Below, piece by piece: positions 1 through 6,014 of a stretch of 7,734 bases of DNA (within the stretch, counting starts at the first letter, position 1; each line of letters opens with the position of its first letter). Source of the DNA: Actinomycetota bacterium. Lineage in GTDB: Bacteria > Actinomycetota > Thermoleophilia > Solirubrobacterales > Solirubrobacteraceae. The translations under genes were made by a program, and so were the position numbers. Location: the NCBI GenBank assembly GCA_005883905.1, contig VAYD01000166.1, positions 1-7,734 on the forward strand, given 5' to 3'. The notes beneath the pieces were generated by a model, which was not told the origin of the DNA, made no database searches, and worked only from the letters and a program-made list of their open reading frames with translations.

Positions 1-492
1 GAGTTCCCCGCCGATGTCGACATACGCCAGCTGATCCACACGGAGCAACACCGGCTGTTCGTAGAGCAGACCGGGCTGGAGCTCGTGCGGCCCGGCGCGA
101 GGATCGAGTTCTCCAGGCCGCAGGGATACCGTGAGCTGCTGGAGATCGTGAAGGCGCACGGCTTCGACCTCATGCAGCAGGCCGGCTCCTGGCTTGAGCC
201 GCATGAGGTCGCGGGGCGCTGGTACGACGACGTCTACCTCCCGGCGGTCGCGGCACTTCACCGCGAGGAGCTCCCGGCCGACTATGCGTACAAGACGGAG
301 GCCGACCTCTTCCTCTGTTTCTACGGGAAACGACGCGATCTCCTCGTCGAGGACGCCTCGGTCGACTTCGCGGCGGCGGCACGCAGGGCACCTCGGACCA
401 GGGTGAGCCGGCGGTTCAAGCGGCAGCTGCTGCGCGAGAAGCGGACGCCGCTGCGACGCAAGCCTCGCGGGCCCGGGTCGCAAGGAGGCTAG
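1..492 (+). CDS. ParB-like (ParB/Srx-fold family) protein, C-terminal part, truncated by window start
   Basis: The frame is open from base 1 to a TAG at 490-492, giving 163 residues; the start lies outside the window. The visible part begins EFPADVDIRQLIHTEQHRLF and contains FVEQTGLELV, RPQGYRELLEIVKAHGFDLM, EPHEVAGRWYDDVYLPAV and KTEADLFLCF. This order (DIRxL, ExTGL, GYxEL, a W-Y-xxVYLP helix, then TEADLxL) resembles the C-terminal half of actinobacterial proteins whose N-terminal half is a ParB/sulfiredoxin-like nuclease-fold domain; that domain would be upstream and is not seen. The last 35 residues are very basic (RRFKRQLLREKR and similar) and probably disordered, perhaps contacting nucleic acid. 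No catalytic residues can be assigned. The family call rests on recalled pattern similarity, so function remains open. The stop is immediately followed by a possible downstream start (see 482-519). Confidence 0.6.
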   Translation, partial: EFPADVDIRQLIHTEQHRLFVEQTGLELVRPGARIEFSRPQGYRELLEIVKAHGFDLMQQAGSWLEPHEVAGRWYDDVYLPAVAALHREELPADYAYKTEADLFLCFYGKRRDLLVEDASVDFAAAARRAPRTRVSRRFKRQLLREKRTPLRRKPRGPGSQGG

Positions 493-519
493 ATGCATCT
501 GATCGCCGGCGGCGCGTGA
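482..519 (+). other. Strong Shine-Dalgarno plus eight-codon mini-ORF, possible broken gene start
   Basis: AAGGAGG (482-488) lies inside the end of the ParB-like gene, four bases before an ATG at 493 that directly follows the TAG stop. The ORF reads MHLIAGGA and stops at TGA 517-519. Read through that stop, the frame stays open to 816 and starts GVGVLTESAGLLRRE. The combined MHLIAGGA-GVG pattern is reminiscent of the glycine-rich start of an NAD-dependent epimerase/SDR (LVTGGAGFIGSHL), but similarity is lost within about 15 residues and the frame soon runs antisense to the phosphoesterase gene. It could be a decayed gene start, a leader peptide or chance. The rest of 520-657 shows no gene. Confidence 0.3.
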
Positions 520-638
520 GGCGTGGGAGTCCTCACCGAGAGCGCAGGTCTCCTAAGGCGGGAGCGCCGGTCGGTAGGGCGCGTGTCCGGCAGAAACCAG
601 GAGCGAGCTCGCCTGGGGCCCGCGAGGCCGCGCTGCGG

Positions 639-656
639 GCGGCGGGGGATCGCCGC
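639..656 (-). terminator. Candidate hairpin terminator after the phosphoesterase gene
   Basis: GCGGCG (639-644) and CGCCGC (651-656) form a perfect 6-bp stem with a six-base loop, one base beyond the stop codon of the minus-strand phosphoesterase gene. No U-tract follows, which is common for GC-rich actinobacterial ends but also makes the call weak. Confidence 0.25.
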
Positions 657-657
657 G

Positions 658-1800
658 TCACGGCCGCGGCGGTACGGGCTGGTGGGGCAGCGGGACGTCG
701 TTGGGCGGGGGGAGCGTGCGGCCGTCTCGGAGCTTGACGGCGGCCACGGGGACGGCAGGGCCGGGAGACGGTGGCAGTGGGCGCGGCCGGGGAGCGTGAC
801 TGGGCCGGGGTGGTAGGTGGATCGGCTGGCGAAACCCCGGTGGTGGCGGGGTGCCGGGTGCTGCGAGTACGAGTTCGGCGAGTCCGGCATCCTGATCGAC
901 CCGTTCGACGCCGAGCGGCGGCAGGTCCAGGAGTTGGATGGCCGTCTTGGCGATGCTCGCGTGCGAGCACCAGCGACTGTCGATCCCGCGCTTGACGCGG
1001 CCGCCGAACATGAGCAGCGGTACGCGCGGTCCGGGCGCGAGTTGGACGTTGTCGGGCGTGTACTCGCTCGCCGGCGGCCGCACGTGGTCGTCGTAGCCGC
1101 CCCAGTCGTCGTAAGTCAGCATGAAGACTGTCTCGTCCCAGCCTCCGGCGCGGACCACGGTGTCGACCGCGTGCCAGACGTGATCCATGCCGGTCGTCAC
1201 GTTCTCCGGCGGGTGCTCGGTGACGGGGGTGGTGGACCACAGGTACACCAAGGGCGGCAGCCGCCCTGATGCTGCGTCGCCGAAGAAGCGTGCGCTCGGC
1301 AGCACCTTCGGCAGCGTGCGCAACTGCTTATAGAACCCGACCGGGTATTGCTCGTGGGCCGTGTAACAGCGCCAGTCGACGCCATGGTCCTCAGCCAGCC
1401 CGGGGACCGAGGGCAGGTCCCACACCGGCGCCGGCGCGTCGCGCGGCGGATTACGAAGCGTCGGCGACTGGCCGCCCAGCAGAAGCAGGTGGTTCGGCGT
1501 CGAGTTGGTCCCAAAGCCCGAACAATGGTTCTCCAGGAATGCCCCCGTGAGCGCAAGATGCAGGTAAAACCGCAGGTGCGCGCGAGTGTCGAACTGCACG
1601 TGCGCGGCGGCTCCGCGCGTAAGCCACGCGAAGTACGCATGCCGGTCATGCGGCGGGTCACCACGAGGGGGATTGGGCGTCGTAGGCCAGCTATCGGCGA
1701 CGCGGGCTCCGTACGCACGCATCGCCCGAAAGTAGTTGTCGGTCGTGTGGTTCTCCTGAACCATCACGATGACACGGCGCACCGTCGGCGACCCAACCAT
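658..1800 (-). CDS. Phosphoesterase family protein (phospholipase C / acid phosphatase-like, PF04185 type)
   Basis: 380 residues. Family hallmarks appear in order: VIVMVQENHTTDNYF (10-24; consensus is VVLxQENRSFDxYFG), TNSTPNHLLLLGG (98-110, the region of the nucleophile and metal site), TEHPPEN (194-200, as DEHPP), FMLTYDDWGGYDDHVRPP (226-243, as YDExGGxxDHVPPP) and GPRVPLLMFG followed by SHASI (257-283, as GpRVP and DHtSi). Such enzymes hydrolyse phosphate esters or phospholipids, usually outside the membrane after Tat or Sec export. Here the conserved domain starts at residue 10 and no signal peptide is visible; an in-frame TAG 12 bases before the ATG rules out an upstream extension. There is no clear Shine-Dalgarno, and a GTG at codon 7 is an alternative start. 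The last 80 residues are Pro/Arg-rich, a likely disordered tail. The substrate cannot be told. Confidence 0.9.
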   Translation of the reverse strand: MVGSPTVRRVIVMVQENHTTDNYFRAMRAYGARVADSWPTTPNPPRGDPPHDRHAYFAWLTRGAAAHVQFDTRAHLRFYLHLALTGAFLENHCSGFGTNSTPNHLLLLGGQSPTLRNPPRDAPAPVWDLPSVPGLAEDHGVDWRCYTAHEQYPVGFYKQLRTLPKVLPSARFFGDAASGRLPPLVYLWSTTPVTEHPPENVTTGMDHVWHAVDTVVRAGGWDETVFMLTYDDWGGYDDHVRPPASEYTPDNVQLAPGPRVPLLMFGGRVKRGIDSRWCSHASIAKTAIQLLDLPPLGVERVDQDAGLAELVLAAPGTPPPPGFRQPIHLPPRPSHAPRPRPLPPSPGPAVPVAAVKLRDGRTLPPPNDVPLPHQPVPPRP

Positions 1801-1881
1801 GCCGAAAGGCTAAGCCCGCAACACACGAGCAACCCGCAGGATGCACCACCGGCGCGACCCGAAGCACGCGAGGCGGCAGTG

Positions 1882-1973
1882 CCGCTGCTCGTCCTGAGCA
1901 GGCGCGGGCGTCTCGGCCAGCGCACGCCCGGCACCAACCGAAAGCGAACGCTCCCAATCCACATCAGGGGCAC
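1882..1973 (-). repeat. Decayed partial copy of the IS 5' end found again at 6832-6930
   Basis: Read on the minus strand, this stretch aligns with the 5' end of the IS3-like remnant at 6832-6930. The best block, 1886-1913 against 6836-6863, matches at 25 of 28 positions around CTGAGCAGGCG. A second shared block is CTCCCAATCC (1951-1960 against 6903-6912), followed by a common GGCAC-type end. In one minus-strand frame it still encodes ETPAPAQDEQR, comparable to ETPAPAQNEKR in the other copy, after which the transposase coding sequence is lost. It lies 82 bp upstream of the phosphoesterase start and in the same orientation. It is probably the scar of a deleted insertion element. Confidence 0.6.
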
Positions 1974-2044
1974 CTTCGCCGCTCTTCCGCCACCGCTCTC
2001 GCACGCGAAGACGCCGGGGTCCTGCCGTGTCCCGCAGGGCGAGG

Positions 2045-2069
2045 ACCGCCACCGGCGCGTGCCGGCGGT
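2045..2069. terminator. Candidate terminator hairpin of the oxidoreductase operon
   Basis: CCGGC (2052-2056) pairs with GCCGG (2061-2065) across a GCGT loop. ACCG (2045-2048) and CGGT (2066-2069) extend the stem, with a three-base bulge. It lies about 50 bp past the stop of the NmrA-like gene. No U-run is seen on the minus strand, so this is a weak call based on position. Confidence 0.3.
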
Positions 2070-2117
2070 GCTTTCGCCCGCTGCCGCGCGCCTGACCCAA
2101 CGCGCGCAGTCCCCGAG

Positions 2118-2942
2118 TCACGCGGCGAAGGCGTCTGCGTGGCCGCGCGCCCAGTCGACGAAGCTGCCCGGCGGGCGTCCGGTGACGGCGCGGACCGTGT
2201 CGACCACTGGCGAGTCGTCGTACTCGCCGTCGCTGAAGAAGCGGAACAGCGCGTCGACGATCGGAGCGGGCGTTCCGGCCGCGAGCATCTCCTGCCGCGC
2301 CGGGTCGTCGGCCAGCGGCTCGTAGCGCAGCGGTCGGTCCAGCGTCTCGCCGAGGATTGCGACCTGGCCGGCAGGCAGCATCGCCTCCGGCCCGCTCAGC
2401 TCCAACTCCGGTGTCGCGCCGTCGGTCAGAGCGACGGCGGCGACGGCGGCGATGTCGGCCGGATCGATCGCGGCGATCGGCACGTCCGGCCACGGCGCGC
2501 GTATGACGTCGCCGTCGCGGAGCTGATCGCGCCAGCGCAGCGCGTTGGACTGAAAGCCGCTGGGCCGCAGGATCGTCGTCTTCAGCCCGGACGCGCGAAC
2601 GGCTGCCTCGGCGTCGAGCCATGTGCGCGTGACGGCGTTGTCCGGCTTGCCTCCGATGACGCAGCGCGAGGTGAGCAGGACGACGCGCCGCGCGCCGGCA
2701 TTCTCGATCCGCGCGACGATCCCGGGCATGTCGCTCCAGCCGCCGAGCAGGAAAACGGCGTCCACGCCGTCGAGCGCGGGCGTCAGCGATTCGGGCAGCT
2801 CGAGATCGCCGGCCACAATGTCGGACGGCAGCGAGACTCGCGCGGGTTCGCGCACGACCGCGCGGACTGGCGCGCCGCGCGCCGCCAGCGCCGCGACGAC
2901 CTCGCTGCCGACGTTCCCGCTCGCTCCGGTCACCAGGATCAT
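2118..2942 (-). CDS. NmrA-like NAD(P)-binding protein (atypical SDR)
   Basis: 274 residues. It begins MILVTGASGNVGSEVVAAL, where GASGNVG (6-12) is the GxxGxxG dinucleotide loop of NmrA/extended SDR proteins. VVREP follows the second strand. A later ASGLKTTILRPSGFQSNALR segment matches the SGLxxTILRPxxFxxN signature of NmrA-like and NAD(P)H-quinone-reductase (QOR2-type) proteins. The C-terminal part (ELSGPEAMLPAGQVA) fits the substrate-side domain. Relatives are redox sensors or NADPH-dependent reductases of quinones; which applies here is unknown. The start is well supported: GGAGG (2950-2954) is seven bases upstream, and ATGA overlaps the stop of the SDR gene, implying translational coupling. 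It is the last gene of the operon. Confidence 0.9.
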   Translation of the reverse strand: MILVTGASGNVGSEVVAALAARGAPVRAVVREPARVSLPSDIVAGDLELPESLTPALDGVDAVFLLGGWSDMPGIVARIENAGARRVVLLTSRCVIGGKPDNAVTRTWLDAEAAVRASGLKTTILRPSGFQSNALRWRDQLRDGDVIRAPWPDVPIAAIDPADIAAVAAVALTDGATPELELSGPEAMLPAGQVAILGETLDRPLRYEPLADDPARQEMLAAGTPAPIVDALFRFFSDGEYDDSPVVDTVRAVTGRPPGSFVDWARGHADAFAA

Positions 2943-3613
2943 GAGAGCGCCTCCACGAGAGATTCGCCGCCGCTGACCTCGAGTACCGCTCCGGTCACCT
3001 GCGGATTCGTCATCAGGAACAGCGCGGCATGGGCGATGTCCTCAGGCTGCCCCATCCGGCCGACCGGCATCGCGGCTGCGACGCGGCGCCGCAGGTCCTT
3101 GCGCTCCGCGTCGGAGAGCCCGCCCCACATCTCGCTGTCGGTGTAGCCGGGGCGGATCGTGTTGACGCGCAGAGGGCCGAGCTCGAGTGCCAGCGCGCGC
3201 GTGAGGCCCTCGACCGCGGCGAACGCGGCGGTGACCATCGCCGCGCCGCGCGGGGGGCGCACGACGGCGACGCCGGTGATGAATGTGATCGAGCCGCCCG
3301 CCGGCATGCGCGGCGCGGCGTAGCAGGCGCACAGCCAGGCGCCGAAGAACTTCCCGTCCAGGAACGTTCGCGCCTGTTCCGGCTCCTGCTCGAGCAACGG
3401 CCCCGGCGTGCCCGGCGACGCCGTCACCAACAGGTGGTCGAGCTCGCCCACGTGCTCGAACAGTGCCCGCACGGAGGCGGCGTCGGTGACGTCGACGTGG
3501 AAGTCCGACCCGGCGCGCCGGCCGGCCGAGGCGACGTCGAAGCCTTGCGCCTTGGCAAGCTCGATCGTGGCGCGGCCCATCCCGCTCGTTCCTCCTACGA
3601 CGACGAGCTTCAT
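2939..3613 (-). CDS. Short-chain dehydrogenase/reductase-like protein lacking the YxxxK catalytic pair
   Basis: 224 residues. The Rossmann features are intact: GGTSGMG (7-13) as the cofactor loop, DVTD (41-44), SITFITG (108-114) on strand 5, LELGPLRVNTIRPG as the strand-6 region, and a final VTGAVLEVSGGES matching the usual VTGxxxxVDGG end. The catalytic segment reads MVTAAFAAVEGLTRAL. Aligned on the VEGLTRAL helix, the positions normally Tyr and Lys are Val127 and Phe131, and the normal Ser is Thr/Gly (113-114). A subgroup of SDRs with this change is known to me by pattern, so it may be a natural subfamily and not decay. It may bind NAD(P) without classical SDR chemistry. GGAGGT (3620-3625) is six bases before the ATG, and the start overlaps the MDR stop as ATGA. 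Confidence 0.9.
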   Translation of the reverse strand: MKLVVVGGTSGMGRATIELAKAQGFDVASAGRRAGSDFHVDVTDAASVRALFEHVGELDHLLVTASPGTPGPLLEQEPEQARTFLDGKFFGAWLCACYAAPRMPAGGSITFITGVAVVRPPRGAAMVTAAFAAVEGLTRALALELGPLRVNTIRPGYTDSEMWGGLSDAERKDLRRRVAAAMPVGRMGQPEDIAHAALFLMTNPQVTGAVLEVSGGESLVEALS

Positions 3614-4509
3614 GACTCCACCTCCATGACTGCTTTGCCGTTGAGCCGCCGCCCGCGCAGGAGCTCGATCGCCTCGTGCACGCGCTCCCAGCTCCCTTGC
3701 CAGCCGATCTGGGGGTCGAGCCCGCCCTCGGCGAGCAACGCGGCCAGATATGCCAAGTCGGGCCCGAAGCCGGCGCCGACGCCGAACGCCTCGATCCTCG
3801 CGCCGCCGCGCACCCGCGCCGCCTCGAAGTCGATCGTCGTCGGCTCGAGCGACGCCATCCCGATACTCAGCGCGATCCCGCCGGGCTCGAGCCGCGCCAC
3901 CGCCTCGGCGAGCAGCGCGCCGCCGACGTTGTCGAGCACGGCGTGCACGGGCGCCACGCCGGCGAGCGTGTCCGTCACCTCGGCAGCGCCCAACGCGCCC
4001 GCACGCTCTGGCCTGCCGCTCGCAGCGACCACGATCGCGCCGGCTCGCGCGGCGAGCTGGACCGCGAACCCGCCTACGCCGCCCGACGCGCCGGTTACGA
4101 GCACACGGCGGCCCAGCACGCTGCCGAGGCTCCGGACGGCGCGTAGCGCGGTCACGGCGGCGACGGGCAGTGCCGCCGCGGCGGCGAGCTCGACACCGTC
4201 CGGCAACACGGCCAGCTCGCCCGTGTGGACCGCTCGCCGCTGCGACCAGGCGCCGCTCCAGCCGAACGTGACGACGCGGGCTCCCACTGGTGGGCCGCTC
4301 CCGTCGGCGGCCGTTTCGAGCACCGTGCCGGCCGCGTCCCAGCCGGGAACGTCACCGGGGGAGCGGCGCGAGATGAAGGCGACCTCACCGAAGTTCAGCG
4401 AGACGGCGTGAATAGCGACCAGCGCCTGTGACGGCCCTGGCACCGGATCGGCGGTCTCACCGAGACGCAAGCCGTGCGGCGCGCCGGGGTCGTAGAGCAG
4501 AGCGTGCAT
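3610..4509 (-). CDS. Zinc-independent MDR / quinone oxidoreductase-like NAD(P)H dehydrogenase
   Basis: 299 residues, short for the family (about 320-340). The N-terminal GroES-like domain shows AVSLNFGEVAFI (the SLNxxD-type strand), then DVPGWDAAGTV (53-63, the PGxDxAGxV motif) and VGARVV. The nucleotide-binding domain shows VLVTGASGGVGGFAVQLA (136-152), the GxxGxVG loop of quinone oxidoreductases, and then VDNVGG-like VLDNVGGALL. No cluster of Cys/His zinc ligands is visible, so I expect the zinc-free, NADPH-dependent class that reduces quinones, enones or aldehydes. It is the first gene of the operon, divergent from the LysR gene with 61 bp between the starts. No Shine-Dalgarno is apparent before the ATG. 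A minus-strand TATATC (4560-4555) could be its -10, giving a leader of roughly 39 bases. Confidence 0.92.
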   Translation of the reverse strand: MHALLYDPGAPHGLRLGETADPVPGPSQALVAIHAVSLNFGEVAFISRRSPGDVPGWDAAGTVLETAADGSGPPVGARVVTFGWSGAWSQRRAVHTGELAVLPDGVELAAAAALPVAAVTALRAVRSLGSVLGRRVLVTGASGGVGGFAVQLAARAGAIVVAASGRPERAGALGAAEVTDTLAGVAPVHAVLDNVGGALLAEAVARLEPGGIALSIGMASLEPTTIDFEAARVRGGARIEAFGVGAGFGPDLAYLAALLAEGGLDPQIGWQGSWERVHEAIELLRGRRLNGKAVMEVES

Positions 4510-4554
4510 TGGTACGAGCCTGATGCAAAGCCCGCGCCGCGACCAAGACTCCTT

Positions 4555-4572
4555 GATATAACCGCCGGTTAT
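4555..4572. promoter_or_regulatory. Shared LysR-type operator dyad and overlapping divergent -10 elements
   Basis: ATAACCGCCGGTTAT (4558-4572) has perfect 6-bp arms around a three-base centre. T4559 and A4571 are exactly eleven bases apart, fitting the LysR-type T-N11-A rule. TATAAC (4557-4562) would serve as a -10 for the LysR gene, putting transcription start at or next to its ATG (4571), and there is no Shine-Dalgarno, so a leaderless message is likely. On the other strand TATATC (4560-4555) could be the -10 for the operon. No good -35 is seen for either. Bound regulator would cover both promoters. Confidence 0.5.
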
Positions 4573-5470
4573 GGATGTGCACGTGCGCGACCTGCGCTAC
4601 TTCCTCGCGGTCGCGCGCGAGCTGAGCTTCACACGCGCGGCGGAGACGCTGTACATCAGCCAACCCGCGCTCTCCAAGCAGATCCGCGCGCTTGAGCGCC
4701 AGCTGCGCGTCTCACTGTTCGCACGCGAGTCGACGGGCGCGCGATTGAGCCGCGCCGGCAGCGAGCTGGTCCCGTTCGCCGAGCGCATGGTTGCCGAGTG
4801 GGAGGCCGCCAAGGCGGCGCTCGCGCGCGCGAGCGACTCGACGCTCGTGCTCGGAATGCACACGAGCCCGGGCCGCCGGGTGCTGCCCGAGGTGCGGGCG
4901 AGGCTCGTCGCCGCCTGCCCCGATGCCGTGCTCGAGCTGCGCCAGGTCGCGTGGGCCGACCGCACCGCTGGGCTCGCCGAGCGTGCGACCGACGCCGCCT
5001 TCGTCTGGTTGCCGCTGCCGCAGCCGCCGTACCGCTGGGTCACGATCGCCCGCGAGCCGCGGCTCGTCGCGATGGCCACCGGCCACCCGCTCGCCGGCCG
5101 CGAGAGCGTTGCGCTGGCCGACCTGCTCGACGAGCCGTTCCTCGCCCTCCCCGCCAGCGCCGGCCCGCTGCGCGACTACTGGCTCGCGCTCGAGGAGCGC
5201 GGTACCAATCCGGTTCAGGTAGCCGCCGAGATCAACGACACCGAGGAGACCTACGAGGCGGTCGCCAGCGGCATAGGCTTGTGCCTGCTCGCCGCGGGGA
5301 ACGCTCCGATCTTCGCCCGCGGCGACGTCATCATGCTGCCCGTCCGCGACCTCAGCCCGGCCGAGCTCGTCCTGGCGTGGCACGAGCGCCACTGCCCGCC
5401 GCTGCTGGAGACGTTCGTCGGCCTCTGCGCGGACGTCGTCGACCGTCGCACAAAGACGGAACCGACCTGA
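4571..5470 (+). CDS. LysR-family transcriptional regulator
   Basis: 299 residues, the usual length. The N-terminal winged helix-turn-helix is clear: DLRYFLAVARELSFTRAAE (7-25), then ISQPALSKQIRALERQL (29-45) as the recognition helix, and LFARESTGARLSRAG (49-63) as the wing. The effector-binding domain starts near residue 90 (LVLGMHTSPGRRVLPE) and includes ATGHPLAGRESVALADL (the hPLA motif), LDEPFLALP and EAVASGIGLCLLAA (the VxxGxGxxxLP strand). It probably regulates the divergent MDR-SDR-NmrA operon and itself through the dyad that overlaps its own start codon. The inducer is unknown; by context it could be a substrate of the oxidoreductases. The start is supported by the normal distance to the HTH. 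Confidence 0.95.
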   Translation: MDVHVRDLRYFLAVARELSFTRAAETLYISQPALSKQIRALERQLRVSLFARESTGARLSRAGSELVPFAERMVAEWEAAKAALARASDSTLVLGMHTSPGRRVLPEVRARLVAACPDAVLELRQVAWADRTAGLAERATDAAFVWLPLPQPPYRWVTIAREPRLVAMATGHPLAGRESVALADLLDEPFLALPASAGPLRDYWLALEERGTNPVQVAAEINDTEETYEAVASGIGLCLLAAGNAPIFARGDVIMLPVRDLSPAELVLAWHERHCPPLLETFVGLCADVVDRRTKTEPT

Positions 5471-5536
5471 CCGCGCAACCTCCAGCGGTGAACGTCAACG
5501 ACCTCCGCCGGTGTTCGAACGCCGGAAGGCGGATTG

Positions 5537-5665
5537 ATGCGCCGAGAATTGATCGAGTCGTTCGACGCTCCGCGCGCGAACACCGACGAGAACGTGATGT
5601 GCGTCGAGGCGCACAGCCGACCGGGGTTCCATCGTGTAAGCCCAGGACAGTCGTTTGGGACGTAA
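5537..5665 (+). CDS. Possible small ORF of 42 residues, unrecognised
   Basis: ATG at 5537 is preceded by GGAAGG (5524-5529) with seven-base spacing, a good Shine-Dalgarno. The peptide begins MRRELIESFDAPRANTDENV and ends HRVSPGQSFGT. About 25 of the first 29 codons end in G or C, as in neighbouring genes; bias weakens after that. It has no membrane segment and one Cys. Its TAA falls inside the left arm of the 5653-5687 inverted repeat. An imperfect 18-bp palindrome centred on GTTCGAAC (5508-5525) lies just before the ribosome site. I do not recognise the protein; it may be the decayed end of a larger gene. Confidence 0.3.
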   Translation: MRRELIESFDAPRANTDENVMCVEAHSRPGFHRVSPGQSFGT

Positions 5666-5687
5666 TCCGTCGTATCACGTCCCAAAC
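5653..5687. terminator. Perfect 11-bp inverted repeat, bidirectional terminator or operator
   Basis: GTTTGGGACGT (5653-5663) and ACGTCCCAAAC (5677-5687) are exact reverse complements with a 13-base spacer. It lies between the convergent LysR (+) and barrel-protein (-) genes, a natural place for a two-way terminator. No T-run follows on either side. A dyad operator or a small interspersed palindrome is also possible. Confidence 0.45.
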
Positions 5688-6014
5688 AGCCGGACGAGGC
5701 GACCGGCTGACCCCGGTGCCCATCGGCGCCGCAGCACCGCTGCAATTCCACAGATGCAGGAGCGAGGCGCGAGCCGATTGCGAACCGGCGCACACCTGCT
5801 CCTCGTCCGCAGCAGAGCGTCCGCGGCGCCTCGGCGGAGACGACCGCATCCCCGTGCAGGGGGCGTTGCGCGACGCGGCTACGGAGGTCGTACCGCGCGG
5901 GAGCGGACGGCATCGAGCGCTGCACCCGGGGAGCAACACCGTCACTTCGGGTCGAGCTCGTAGAGCCGTCCGTTGGTTTGTCGGCCTATGCCGCGATCCG
6001 GAGGTCCGCGTGGC
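5688..6014. other. Gene-free stretch
   Basis: Frames are open on both strands for 60-220 codons, as expected in GC-rich DNA, but none shows a recognisable domain, ribosome site or sound codon bias. No terminator with a U-tract was found beyond the barrel-protein stop at 6015. It may be decayed sequence. Confidence 0.5.

Larger units (their letters stand above)
1801..2117. other. Gene-free stretch between the phosphoesterase gene and the oxidoreductase operon
   Basis: No convincing gene is seen. Open frames here are short extensions or shadows with poor codon usage. The stretch holds the decayed IS-end copy (1882-1973) and a bulged hairpin (2045-2069). The promoter of the phosphoesterase gene should lie within it, but no clear -10/-35 pair could be picked. 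Confidence 0.6.

Noticed and set aside
545..600. tRNA-like CTCCTAAGGC motif, as in the anticodon loop of tRNA-Arg(CCT)
   Set aside because: The five flanking bases on each side do not pair as an anticodon stem, and no acceptor stem, D arm or T arm could be placed around it.
1348..2325. 325-codon plus-strand open frame
   Set aside because: It is antisense to the phosphoesterase and NmrA-like genes, which have clear family motifs; no motif is seen in this frame.
3029..4411. 460-codon plus-strand open frame
   Set aside because: It is the antisense shadow of the SDR and MDR genes; it has no domain motifs and is Arg/Ala/Pro-rich low-quality sequence.
5508..5525. GTTCGAAC resembling a tRNA T-loop
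   Set aside because: The pairing is symmetric about the TTCGAA centre, not a 5-bp stem with a 7-base loop, and no other tRNA arms are present.
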